A stretch of 50,331 nt of DNA from NCBI GenBank assembly GCA_018433975.1, contig JAHDQE010000009.1:1-50331 (forward strand), read 5' to 3'. Source of the stretch: Ornatilinea sp. GTDB lineage: Bacteria > Chloroflexota > Anaerolineae > Anaerolineales > Anaerolineaceae. Position 1 is the first letter of the stretch. Each line of letters begins with the position of its first letter. This document shows positions 26,500 to 35,694 of this stretch, one piece after another. Below the pieces are notes generated by a model. That model saw only the letters and a list, made by a program, of their open reading frames with translations. It did not search any database and had not been told where the DNA came from. A program made the translations under genes and the position numbers.

Positions 26500-27791
26500 A
26501 AGAATTCCAACGCAATCAGTCTACTCGAATCTCCAGAGAAATTATCGGGCAAAGCGAGGAGCACGAGCAAAAAATGCAAGCCAATGCTCAGAAATTATGG
26601 GAAAATGCCCACAAGCAACTTGTCGCACTTTTAAGGCTTCTGGATCAGGATTACGATGAATCCTGCGAAAAAGCGACCCGACCATTGGAATCATTTAGCG
26701 ATGATGACCTGGCATATCTGATTCATGTTCGGCTGCGAACTTTGCAAGGGCCAGCATCGAAGAGAATTGAGCCCTTGGAAATAAATGAATTAAAACAGCG
26801 CTTGAAAGAACTCAATCAGAAATATTCTGATCTGGAACGTGAGCTCATTGCCACACAGGAATCGAAAAAGAACATACAGGCAGAGAAGGCAGCACTGGAA
26901 GCCCACTTAGCTGCCCTTCGACAGATTCAGAAAGATGAGGTTGCCCAGGACATTCAATCCCCAAAATCGGGTACTGAAGAATCGAGGGACCCTTCACCAA
27001 TTCCAGCTTGGGTAAAAACCTGGCAGTCGTCCAAGAACTATGAAAAAACATCAGCGGCAATTCTTGTGATGGGTGAAATGGGGATTGCTTTACGACCATC
27101 CATCATAAAGCAAATGGCAAAACGCCTTTCCTTATCAGCTGCAAACAAAAACCTGGATGAAGCCTTGAATTGGTTAATGTCACCGGAAGGAAATGAAGTC
27201 CCAATCTTGGTTGAACAGATAATTGGTGTTGTTGAGCAAGGATCAAGTTCTGGTGGAAATCAGCCTGCGGTGCTGCATTTGACTCGCAATGGTCAAGTTG
27301 CATACCAGGTATTAACAGGCAAAATTCCCAAGGAAAATGAATTTGACATCCTAATAAGACACCATTCTTCACCGGAACATACCATTCTGAATATTCAGGC
27401 CGGGGAAATCCTGGTAGATGAAGGTTACAGAATTCAAGGACGGGCACAAGCTATTAGTTTATCCAATGGTGAGACTTATATCCCAGATATTATTGCTGTG
27501 GATCCAAAAACAGGCGAAGTAATATTCGTCGAAGTAGAGCGGGATGTGAGTAAGGATCAAATATCCCGAAAAACGAAATGGATGAAGTTTTATGAAGCTT
27601 CAAATGGAAACCTGTATGTATTTTGCGATAACCAAAACTGTCAGAGAGCTATTCAGGGAGAAATAAATCTTGCTCTAAGCGGGTTAAATTTCAACTCATT
27701 CCTGACGAATCTACACGGATTGCGAAATGGGAAGCGAGCAACAAAGGATGGAAGCATCTGGTTTTCTCAAAGAAGAGGAAATGATAAATAG
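26481..27791 (+). CDS. Coiled-coil protein with winged helix and PD-(D/E)XK-like C terminus (replication-relaxation-like)
   Basis: 436 residues. The N-terminal third is a coiled coil (about 90-155: ELKQRLKELNQKYSDLEREL). A winged-helix-like region lies near 190-275 (EMGIALRPSIIKQMAKRL, LHLTRNGQVAYQVLTGK). The C terminus has ETYIPDIIAVDPKTGEVIFV and EVERD...KTKWMKFYEASNGNLYVF, the Asp...Glu-x-Glu...Lys pattern of PD-(D/E)XK nuclease folds, as in the replication-relaxation family of conjugative elements. GTG start with GGAG 9 bases upstream, overlapping the previous gene by 19 bases. Likely DNA processing for the island; activity unproved. Confidence 0.6.
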   Translation: MVDLTLEEFQRNQSTRISREIIGQSEEHEQKMQANAQKLWENAHKQLVALLRLLDQDYDESCEKATRPLESFSDDDLAYLIHVRLRTLQGPASKRIEPLEINELKQRLKELNQKYSDLERELIATQESKKNIQAEKAALEAHLAALRQIQKDEVAQDIQSPKSGTEESRDPSPIPAWVKTWQSSKNYEKTSAAILVMGEMGIALRPSIIKQMAKRLSLSAANKNLDEALNWLMSPEGNEVPILVEQIIGVVEQGSSSGGNQPAVLHLTRNGQVAYQVLTGKIPKENEFDILIRHHSSPEHTILNIQAGEILVDEGYRIQGRAQAISLSNGETYIPDIIAVDPKTGEVIFVEVERDVSKDQISRKTKWMKFYEASNGNLYVFCDNQNCQRAIQGEINLALSGLNFNSFLTNLHGLRNGKRATKDGSIWFSQRRGNDK

Positions 27792-27812
27792 AACGGTGTG
27801 CACACCGTTCTA
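27789..27812. promoter_or_regulatory. 24-bp perfect palindrome at the end of the replication operon
   Basis: Perfect dyad centred at 27800/27801 with core GTGTGCACAC, including the stop codon of the preceding gene. The core GTGCAC is shared with the two AGTGCAC operators. Could be an extra operator or a termination hairpin (no T-run). Confidence 0.5.
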
Positions 27813-27892
27813 ACTGCATCGTTCCTCTAGAGTCTTAAGGGGGAAGTGTGTGCAAATTGGGATTTCTAGATAAATTGAAAACCGACACGAAA

Positions 27893-27926
27893 AGTGCACA
27901 TAGTGTGCACTGAATACGTGTAAAAT
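27893..27926 (+). promoter_or_regulatory. Operator and promoter ahead of the addB-like gene
   Basis: Perfect palindrome AGTGCACA-TAG-TGTGCACT at 27893-27911, followed 9 bases later by a -10-like TAAAAT (27921-27926). The -35 region would lie inside the palindrome, so a bound repressor would block RNA polymerase. Nearly the same 19-bp site with identical spacing precedes the WYL gene. A leader of about 300 bases without a gene separates it from the coding start at 28230; the leader holds an 8-bp hairpin (ATATGGAA ... TTCCATAT, near 28029-28056). Confidence 0.65.
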
Positions 27927-28229
27927 TAGTACATACGCGAATTTCTACAAAATCTTGTGAGGGTGGATTTAATAACACCTCTATAGAACACTGGTGCAGA
28001 TGTTTGCGACCTAAAAAAGCCGTTGCAGATATATGGAAATGAATAATTATTCCATATGCCAATTCAGCGTGCATCTCCATAAAAGGAAGATTTGTGGAAA
28101 CTATATCAAAAGGCGGTGTGATATTTTTCGACGATCTCTGTTTTCGGTCGCCATTGGATAATTTACTGCTGTAACAATGAGTCTCAAAGAATAGCCAATT
28201 AGAAGAAGCAGTGTATCTAGGAAAAAACG

Positions 28230-31200
28230 ATGACAATCGAACTGATTATTGCTCCACCAGCAGCTGGCAAAACAACCGCCTGTATCCAACGTATCCAGGC
28301 AGTACAAAAGGAGAATCCGCTTGCCCGGGTCTGGGTAATCGTTCCGGACCGACAGAAAGCCCCCTATCTCCGCCAGCGACTAGCACAGGCCGGTGGTGGG
28401 ATGGGCGTTTCCATTGGCACCTTCCGTGACCTTTATGTTGATATCCTGGAAAGCAATGGCATATTTACGCCGGTTGTCACTCCTGCGTTGGATAATCGCC
28501 TGGTGCAGGAGACTTTGGACGCGGCTTTGACTGCTGGCGAAATTGAACATTATTCAACTATCGCGCACAAACCCGGATTCATTCTTGTCTTGCAGGATGC
28601 CTTCGCAGAACTGCGTGGTGCTTATGTTACACCGGAAGTTTTGCTTAAATACACACTTAATTCCTCACCAGCCCGGCATGAATTAGCAGTTCTATACGAT
28701 CGTTACCTCACTCGTCTGAAGAAGTTGAATTGGATCGATACTGAGGGACAAAGCTGGTTAGCAGTGGATGTCCTTGAACATAACACACAAGCTGTAAAAG
28801 GGATCGTTCATGTAGTGGTCGATGGATTCACCTCATTTAGCGGGGTTCGGCGAGAATTTCTGAGACTGTTGTCAACACAAGTTGACGGGATGACGATCAC
28901 CTTGCCCGGTGAACAAGAATCCTCGCGCATGGTAAACCGGAAGTCGAATATAGTGATCAAAGAGCTAAAGGATTCGCTTCCTCTACTAGAGGAATACCTT
29001 GGCCAGACGCCGCACCTACCGGAATTTCTCGGACACATGGAGAAACACATTCTCGAAACCGGCAACTTCGAAATGATAAAAACCTCCCAGCCGATTATGC
29101 TTGAGGCATCTTCGCAGGTTGAGGAAGCTCGGGAAGCCCTGAGGTGGATCAAGGCATTGCACTTGCGCGAGGGAGTTGCGTTGAGTGATTGCGCTATCTT
29201 CACTAGTAACCTGGAAACCTATCAGCCTCTGTTACGTACCGCTGCCAATGAGTTCGGTATCCGCGTACATTTTTCACATCCGCAACCAATGCTGGATTCC
29301 CCCACAGTCAAATCGCTGCTTGCCTTGCTTGCTCTTCCCGGCGAGGATTACAAAACACGCTCTGTTATGAATATTTTGCACTCACCCTATTTTGATTTTG
29401 GGTTGGATGACGTTATGGTTGAGAACCTAGAAAAGGTAAGCCAGCAGGCGATCATCGTGATGGGCAGGGAACAATGGGATGACGCTTGGAAAATGCTTGA
29501 GGAGATGAACCTCGAGGAGCTCGATTATCTTGACGAAGATAGACACAAGGAAAACCTGCTTAAAGGGGTTGACCTGAAGACACTGCGTAAAGCATTTGAA
29601 GGATTTTGGCACTTTTTTGATGGGATCGATACCGCCCAATCACATAAACAGTGGGTTGCCTGGCTTGAAGAACGCCTGGCAGGTCTGCGCTATGTGGAGA
29701 GACTTTCAGGTGATTGGGATTGGGAAGCTTATCAATCACTTGGTGATGTACTAAAAGCGTTGGTAATGGGCGAAAGTGTGGCAGGAGTACGTGAAGTGAA
29801 TTACGCCCAATTCCTAAATGACCTGGAGGGAACACTCAGCGGTGCCAGTATACAGGAGCCGAGGGAGACCCGCCAGAACGCAGTGCTGGTGGGGGGAATA
29901 GTCGAAGCCCGTGCTTTCCGCTTCAAAGCGGTTGCTTTGCTGGGTCTCTCCGAAGGACTCTTCCCGGTAGTTGAGAACCCAGATCCCTTCCTGGATGAAG
30001 CAATGCGTCGGGACCTCAAGATGGAACCCCGGTTGGGGCGCGAGCAGTCTAGTATCTTCCACCAGGCGTTCACCAGGGCGGAAGAACGCCTGCTACTCAC
30101 CCGGCCTTACCTGGCAGAGGATGGTGAGAAATGGGATCCCTCTCCGTATTGGAATTCGGTTAAATCATTGTTTACAGAGGATAGCTGCAAGAAGATACAA
30201 CCGACATCTCCTCGCCCACAGGCGGATGCTTGTTCTTCGGAAGAGTTATTATTCTGGGCTGAACAGCAAAATGGCTTATTCATAGAATCTGATGCGTTAC
30301 TCAAACGTCGGCGGCGGATTGCCCAGGGCGGCAAAATTCTCAAGGCGAGGCGTGCTAGACAAGCATCCGGAGCGTATGAGGGGTATACAGATCAATTGGT
30401 GGATTTTCTCCTCACACGCTATTCCCCTGATCGTACCTGGAGTCCATCCCGCCTGGAGGGGTACACCACTTGCCCGTTTGACTTCTATGTCAACCATGTT
30501 CTCGGTCTGAAGGAACGCAGCGTACCAGAATTGGGATTATCAGTAGCCCAAAGAGGATCGATATATCATGAGATTCTTGAGTTGGTCTATCGAAACGCAG
30601 GGAAAAATGCGGATGTGAACACCCTGCTTTCCTTCTTGCAGGATTCCGCTGCCAGTGTCTATCTCCTCTCGCCCCGGAAACAGGGATTTCGCGAATCACC
30701 CTTGTGGGAAGTAGAGAAGAAAGAAATGAACGGTAAGCTGCGCGATACGATCATGTTACTGGAGGAAAAACGGGAAGACTGGGACCCCATTCAGTTAGAA
30801 GCTAAATTTGGGATAACCCAGCCGTTCGCAATAGATATTGGAACTGAGAAGGTTCTCATCCGGGGAACCATTGACCGGGTGGACAAGAATTCCGGAGGAG
30901 ACATCCGTGTGATCGATTACAAGAGCGGAAGCGGGAACTTATCGAAATCAGATCTGATAAGCGGTCGCAGATTACAGATCACGATCTATGCCCTGGCAGC
31001 CCAGCAAGCTTTAAGCTTTGGCAATGTTGTAGATGGCTTTTACTGGGTTATTGGAGGAAAACAAAACCCATTCCTACAATTATCCAAGGTCAAGCATGAA
31101 AGCCTCGAAGGTTTAGATGCAGCCTATGAAGTGTTGCTAGCGCATCTGGAACAGATTGTTCATGGCGTGCGTGCCGGGGAATTTCCTCCCAAACCTCCAA

Positions 31201-31274
31201 AAGCGGGTTGTCCTTCTTATTGCCCGGCAGCAGGGTGGTGTTGGCGATATCAACCCAGTTTTAAGGCAGGATAA
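28230..31274 (+). CDS. addB: AddB-like helicase-nuclease subunit with Fe-S cluster
   Basis: 1014 residues. N-terminal Walker A-like APPAAGKTT (residues 8-16), a helicase-like body without full motor motifs, and a C-terminal PD-(D/E)XK nuclease: SRLEGYTTCPFDFYVNHVL, QRGSIYHEILELVYR, GTIDRVD and IRVIDYKSGSG. The first cysteine (TTCPFD) and three near the end (GCPSYCPAAGWCW) make the four-cysteine Fe-S cluster of AddB-type nucleases. With the AddA-like partner 3 bases downstream it would form a two-nuclease double-strand-end resection machine. On a mobile island this could serve element recombination or destroy foreign DNA. Low overall similarity to housekeeping AddB is suspected but not measured. 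Confidence 0.85.
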   Translation: MTIELIIAPPAAGKTTACIQRIQAVQKENPLARVWVIVPDRQKAPYLRQRLAQAGGGMGVSIGTFRDLYVDILESNGIFTPVVTPALDNRLVQETLDAALTAGEIEHYSTIAHKPGFILVLQDAFAELRGAYVTPEVLLKYTLNSSPARHELAVLYDRYLTRLKKLNWIDTEGQSWLAVDVLEHNTQAVKGIVHVVVDGFTSFSGVRREFLRLLSTQVDGMTITLPGEQESSRMVNRKSNIVIKELKDSLPLLEEYLGQTPHLPEFLGHMEKHILETGNFEMIKTSQPIMLEASSQVEEAREALRWIKALHLREGVALSDCAIFTSNLETYQPLLRTAANEFGIRVHFSHPQPMLDSPTVKSLLALLALPGEDYKTRSVMNILHSPYFDFGLDDVMVENLEKVSQQAIIVMGREQWDDAWKMLEEMNLEELDYLDEDRHKENLLKGVDLKTLRKAFEGFWHFFDGIDTAQSHKQWVAWLEERLAGLRYVERLSGDWDWEAYQSLGDVLKALVMGESVAGVREVNYAQFLNDLEGTLSGASIQEPRETRQNAVLVGGIVEARAFRFKAVALLGLSEGLFPVVENPDPFLDEAMRRDLKMEPRLGREQSSIFHQAFTRAEERLLLTRPYLAEDGEKWDPSPYWNSVKSLFTEDSCKKIQPTSPRPQADACSSEELLFWAEQQNGLFIESDALLKRRRRIAQGGKILKARRARQASGAYEGYTDQLVDFLLTRYSPDRTWSPSRLEGYTTCPFDFYVNHVLGLKERSVPELGLSVAQRGSIYHEILELVYRNAGKNADVNTLLSFLQDSAASVYLLSPRKQGFRESPLWEVEKKEMNGKLRDTIMLLEEKREDWDPIQLEAKFGITQPFAIDIGTEKVLIRGTIDRVDKNSGGDIRVIDYKSGSGNLSKSDLISGRRLQITIYALAAQQALSFGNVVDGFYWVIGGKQNPFLQLSKVKHESLEGLDAAYEVLLAHLEQIVHGVRAGEFPPKPPKAGCPSYCPAAGWCWRYQPSFKAG

Positions 31275-31277
31275 CCC

Positions 31278-34200
31278 ATGACAGACCCCAGAATCCTTAA
31301 AGTCCTGAAAGCCTTTGACAAACTAAACGATGAACAGCGTGAAGCTGTGCTGGAGCGTGGGCGAGATGTGGCGGTAACGGCCGGTGCAGGCAGCGGCAAG
31401 ACCTATACTCTCGTGGCGCGTTATACCACTCTTCTTGCAGAGGGAATTCCTCCGCGCCAGATCGCAGCCATTACCTTTACCAAGAAAGCTGCCCTGGAAA
31501 TGCGCTCGAAGGTTCGAGACGCTTTGGTCACCATGCAAGTCCAGGCGATAGATGATAGTGAGGAACGCCAGAGATGGGCAGATCTTTCCGCGCAGATGGA
31601 CGCGGCACGCATTGGCACGATCCACAGTCTATGTACTGAGATCCTGCGCGCACATCCTGCCGAGGCAGGCATAGACCCGCGCTTTGAAGTATTGGACGAA
31701 GGTGTCGGCAAGGCTTACCAAAGCCAGGCGGTGGAGGATACGTTAAAAAACCTGGTCAGCCAGGTTCATTTTCTGCCCTTGCTGCAGAATATTGAATTAT
31801 CTAGCTTGAAAGACATACTGAAAACACTTTTGGAAAAACGCCTGGAATCGATGGAAGTTTTTCAGAACATTATCCTTAACCGGAAACGGTTGACGCAGGA
31901 GCTGCAGAATCGCTTGAGCAGACCAGAATTCCAGGAGCCTTTGCGTGAATTGAAGTCAATGTCCGAGTCGATTCTAATCGCTGATGGGGGAGATAAACTC
32001 GCTGCCATACTGACTGAGGTCAAGCGTTTATGGATGGATGCTGATGCGGCATTGGAATCCGGCGATCCAGTCACCTGCGCAGCCGCTCTATATGATCTCC
32101 GCCGGAACCAACTCACAAAAACTGGAGGAACGAAAGGCAGCGTTTCAAAATGGATTTACGACGAGCTTAAAAGTAATTTTGATCTCTACCTCAATCCACT
32201 CACAGGGGGTAAGGATTCCAAGGATGAACCGCCATCAGTGGAGACTGAAGTGCTTTTTGAGCAGCTCCTCCCGCTCCTGCGTGAAGCCTTTGAAGCGGTT
32301 CACAAGGCTTATCAGGATTTTATGGAAAACGATCAGGCTCTGGATTTTGACGACCTGGAATATAAAGCTCAAAAACTCCTGCAAAGTCCAGAAATCCGTG
32401 CGTACTGGCAGGGAGAACTGCAAGCTCTGTTGGTGGATGAATTTCAGGACACCAATCGCCGCCAACAGGAGATCGTGCGTGCATTGACTGGCGCTCCCGG
32501 ACATCTGTTCATTGTAGGCGATCCACGCCAGTCTATTTATCGTTTCCGTAAAGCGGATGTGACTGTTTTCAAGGCAGAGGAAGACCGCATTAAAAGTGAA
32601 GAAGGTCGGGTGATCGAACTCAAACGCACTTACCGCGCGCACGCTCCGCTGCTGGATGCAACTGGCAACCTGTTGGATGGTGTAATCAATGCTGACCGTC
32701 CTTCCACGCCTGATTACTATATCCCCTTTACGCCGATGATGGCACATCGGACCGAACCCGACGTGGGCTATAAATCACCTCACGTTGAATTTGTATTGGG
32801 GGTGGGCGAGGATGCGGATTCCGCTAGGCCATTGATGGCGAAAGCTCTAGCAACCCGCCTGCTCGAGTTGAAAGATGAGAAACAATTCGATAAATGGGAT
32901 GAAGTGGCGTTGCTCTTCCGTGCATCTACCGGGTTTCCCTTTTACGAGGAAGCTTTCGAGGAAGCAGGCATTCCCTTTGTGACGGTAGCAGGTAAGGGTT
33001 TTTACGATCGTCCCGAGATCCGTGATCTTATGAATATTCTGCGTGCTCTGGCTGACCCGCTAGATGACTTGGCGTTTGCCGGACTGCTGCGCTCTCCCGC
33101 TTTTGGATTAACTGATGCTGCCCTTTATCTGCTGCGGCAGTCAGGCGAAACTTTCTGGACTGCATTGCAGGGAGATCTTCTTGCGCTTTCAGAGGCCGAC
33201 CAAATAGCCGCGAAACGTGCTCGTGATATTTGCACAACCCTCATGCCGATGGTCGATCGGATTCCAGTGGCGGAGCTTCTGAAACAAGTGTTGGATGCGC
33301 TGGATTACCGGGCCCTGCTGGCAACAGCCGACAGTAAGGGCAGCGACACGGAAGCCAAGGCATCGGGGGGACGACTTTGGCGTAATGTGGATAAGCTGCT
33401 CATTGACGCGCGCAAGACCGCGCAGGTGAGTGTGCGTTCCTTCCTGGATACATTAGAGACCCTGAATGATGCTGGCGCCCGTGAAGGGGAAGCCCCGGCA
33501 GAGGCGGAAGGCAGCGTGGTTCTGATGACTATTCACAAATCCAAGGGGTTGGAATACCCGGTAGTGGTTCTGGCGGATGCCGGCCGGACGCGAAGAGGTT
33601 CAAGTGAAAACGTGTATCTCATCAACGAATTGGGCGTAACCTTCAAATTGGACCAGCCTCCCATGCTGTATAAACTGGCCAAAGAGTTAGACCGAGATCA
33701 GGAGAGTTGCGAGGATCTGCGCTTACTTTACGTCGCTCTTACTCGTGCCAGATCCAAGTTGTTGATCAGCACCCATTGCAAGATGAATGAAAAGGGTGAG
33801 ATAAAACTAGACCAGTGGGCAAAGGAGCTTGTCGGAGCTACAGGAGTCCAATCAGCGGAATTTGTGGAAGCACAAGGCAAACCGTTTGAATTCCAGATGG
33901 CAAAAGAACACTTGCTGCGTGTCTGGTGTGCTTTTCCGGAAATCCCAATCCTGATGATTGACGTCCCGGTTGCAGTAAAGGAATCGGCAACGCAAAGTGA
34001 CCTGATTCCTCTTTATCAACCGGTGGAAGGGTTCCTTGCGGAAACAACCGAAGAAGTTAAGGGTAAAAGTTGGCAGGTTATTAGCCAGGGGGAGGGTGTG
34101 CCGGGAAATATCCTGGGGAGCATGGTACATAAAGCGATCCAACGGTGGCTCTTCCCGAGTGATCCCCGCGTGATCGCTCTATTTGAAATGGAAACATTTA

Positions 34201-34586
34201 ATGCTGGCTTAGCCAATGAGGGACAGCGTCTAGACGCGATAGCCCGTGCGACCGAGTTATTAGCGCGCCTACGCCGGTATCCTATCTGGGAAGAGATCAA
34301 TTCTGCGAAGGATCGATATTCAGAATTACCTTATACATATACCGTGGAGGGAAGGATGGAGAACAGAGTGATCGACTTGCTCTATCAGAACTCAAACGGG
34401 TGGCAGCTCATAGATTTCAAGACAGATCCAATCCTGACGCATTCATACAAAAATGATCTTGTGAAGGTTTATGCTCCCCAGGTGAAGCAATACGCGGATG
34501 TGGTGCAGTCGAAATTGGGTCAACCTGTGCAAGCAAGGATTTGCTTTCTGGATGACCAAGGTAAAGTGGAATTAGTGGTAGTTTGA
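31278..34586 (+). CDS. addA: AddA-like UvrD-family helicase with C-terminal nuclease
   Basis: 1102 residues. SF1A helicase motifs in order: Q-motif LNDEQREAVL, motif I AGAGSGKTYTLVAR, Ia AITFTKKAALEMR, II LLVDEFQDTNRRQQ, III VGDPRQSIYRFRKADV, V MTIHKSKGLEYPVVVL, VI LLYVALTRARSKLLIS. The C terminus has a RecB-type nuclease domain (GSMVHKAIQRWL, then VIDLLYQ and LIDFKTD, the Asp...Asp-x-Lys set). Size and order match AddA. Its stop is followed 16 bases later by the operator of the WYL gene. The pair is probably translated together with addB. Confidence 0.9.
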   Translation: MTDPRILKVLKAFDKLNDEQREAVLERGRDVAVTAGAGSGKTYTLVARYTTLLAEGIPPRQIAAITFTKKAALEMRSKVRDALVTMQVQAIDDSEERQRWADLSAQMDAARIGTIHSLCTEILRAHPAEAGIDPRFEVLDEGVGKAYQSQAVEDTLKNLVSQVHFLPLLQNIELSSLKDILKTLLEKRLESMEVFQNIILNRKRLTQELQNRLSRPEFQEPLRELKSMSESILIADGGDKLAAILTEVKRLWMDADAALESGDPVTCAAALYDLRRNQLTKTGGTKGSVSKWIYDELKSNFDLYLNPLTGGKDSKDEPPSVETEVLFEQLLPLLREAFEAVHKAYQDFMENDQALDFDDLEYKAQKLLQSPEIRAYWQGELQALLVDEFQDTNRRQQEIVRALTGAPGHLFIVGDPRQSIYRFRKADVTVFKAEEDRIKSEEGRVIELKRTYRAHAPLLDATGNLLDGVINADRPSTPDYYIPFTPMMAHRTEPDVGYKSPHVEFVLGVGEDADSARPLMAKALATRLLELKDEKQFDKWDEVALLFRASTGFPFYEEAFEEAGIPFVTVAGKGFYDRPEIRDLMNILRALADPLDDLAFAGLLRSPAFGLTDAALYLLRQSGETFWTALQGDLLALSEADQIAAKRARDICTTLMPMVDRIPVAELLKQVLDALDYRALLATADSKGSDTEAKASGGRLWRNVDKLLIDARKTAQVSVRSFLDTLETLNDAGAREGEAPAEAEGSVVLMTIHKSKGLEYPVVVLADAGRTRRGSSENVYLINELGVTFKLDQPPMLYKLAKELDRDQESCEDLRLLYVALTRARSKLLISTHCKMNEKGEIKLDQWAKELVGATGVQSAEFVEAQGKPFEFQMAKEHLLRVWCAFPEIPILMIDVPVAVKESATQSDLIPLYQPVEGFLAETTEEVKGKSWQVISQGEGVPGNILGSMVHKAIQRWLFPSDPRVIALFEMETFNAGLANEGQRLDAIARATELLARLRRYPIWEEINSAKDRYSELPYTYTVEGRMENRVIDLLYQNSNGWQLIDFKTDPILTHSYKNDLVKVYAPQVKQYADVVQSKLGQPVQARICFLDDQGKVELVVV

Positions 34587-34602
34587 TCCGCTAAAAATAA
34601 AA

Positions 34603-34636
34603 AGTGCACACTGCGTGCACTCAAAACCCCTATACT
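34603..34636 (+). promoter_or_regulatory. Operator and promoter of the WYL regulator gene
   Basis: AGTGCACA-CTG-CGTGCACT at 34603-34621 (one mismatched pair), then TATACT at 34631-34636. The distance from palindrome to -10 is 9 bases, the same as in the addB promoter. This points to autoregulation of the WYL protein and a shared regulon. Confidence 0.65.
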
Positions 34637-34662
34637 TAAAGAGAAGAAAAGAGAAAACCCCT

Positions 34663-35634
34663 ATGTCTCAGAGGCAACAGCTCGAACGAATCATGGCCAT
34701 TGACCGAAGCATCCGCGACGAAGAGTATCCAAACGCGGATCGCCTGGGGAAAATCCTGGAGGTCAGCCGGCGGGTGATTTTCAATGACCGTGATTTCATG
34801 ATCAACCGCTTGGGGGCTCCGATTGAATTTGATCGGATTCATGGCGGATGGTTCTATGCTGACAAGACCTGGGTCCTGCCAGGGATGATCGTAACAGAGG
34901 GGGAACTCCTGGCATTCTTCTTAAGTGTGGAGATCTCTAAACGGTTTCTGGGCAGCAGTCTCGAGTCCTCGCTACGCTCGGCTGTTGAAAAGATCTCCAA
35001 GGGGGTAAAAGGACCGGTGTCTGTAGACCTGGAAACATTGCGGTCACACTTTACTTTTTCTGGACCAACACTGATTTCGACCAATGAAAAGGTCTTGCTT
35101 GATATCCACCATGCTATCAATTATGGTCAGTGTTTTTGGATGCGCTATTTCACTGCCAGTCGGGGGGAATACACAGAGCGTAAGGTCTACCCGTACCACC
35201 TTTACAACATGCGTGGTGATTGGTACCTGATCGCTTTTGACGAATTGCGTAATGAATTTCGCAACTTCCTAGTGGGACGCATCGAGGAGTGGAATGTATT
35301 ACCAGAAAAGTTCCAGCGTGATATAAAATTTTCTATATCCGACTGGATGGGTAACGCCTTTCAGGCTGAACGAAGTGATGAACTCACAGATGTGTCAATC
35401 AAATTTAATGCACTGACAGCTCGTTATATTCGAGAACGCAATTGGCATCCATCTCAGAAAATCGAAGAAAATAAAGATGGAACCCTTATTTTATATTTAC
35501 AAACCAGTGGTCTAGGGGAATTAAAAAGATGGGTTATGCAATATGGATCTGGTGCTGAAATCCTTTCTCCTGAAAGTCTGCGCAAAGAATGCATCGAGGA
35601 AATCAGGAATATGGCTAACATATATAAAGGATAA
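34663..35634 (+). CDS. WYL-domain transcriptional regulator
   Basis: About 323 residues. An N-terminal HTH_11/DeoR-like winged helix (RQQLERIMAIDRSIRDEEYP, GKILEVSRRVIFNDRDFM) is followed by a helical linker and a WYL domain (KVYPYHLYNMRGDWYLIAFD, with the Trp-Tyr-Leu signature) and a C-terminal dimer extension. WYL domains sense nucleic acids or nucleotides and often control DNA-repair and defence genes. The upstream palindrome overlaps its promoter, so it is probably autoregulated and also controls addAB. ATG 34663 starts a normal-length protein; an earlier in-frame start at 34615 would lie inside the operator and is rejected. Confidence 0.9.
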   Translation: MSQRQQLERIMAIDRSIRDEEYPNADRLGKILEVSRRVIFNDRDFMINRLGAPIEFDRIHGGWFYADKTWVLPGMIVTEGELLAFFLSVEISKRFLGSSLESSLRSAVEKISKGVKGPVSVDLETLRSHFTFSGPTLISTNEKVLLDIHHAINYGQCFWMRYFTASRGEYTERKVYPYHLYNMRGDWYLIAFDELRNEFRNFLVGRIEEWNVLPEKFQRDIKFSISDWMGNAFQAERSDELTDVSIKFNALTARYIRERNWHPSQKIEENKDGTLILYLQTSGLGELKRWVMQYGSGAEILSPESLRKECIEEIRNMANIYKG

Positions 35635-35694
35635 ATCTATATCGTTTACTTTGTTTTTTGGTATACAAACTTACCTACTTTTGATCAACCAGCA

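Noticed and set aside
20899..35640. Integrase, relaxase or type IV secretion genes expected on a conjugative element
   Set aside because: None of the genes shows tyrosine or serine recombinase motifs, a VirB4/VirD4-type ATPase or a classical relaxase; so I do not call it an ICE.
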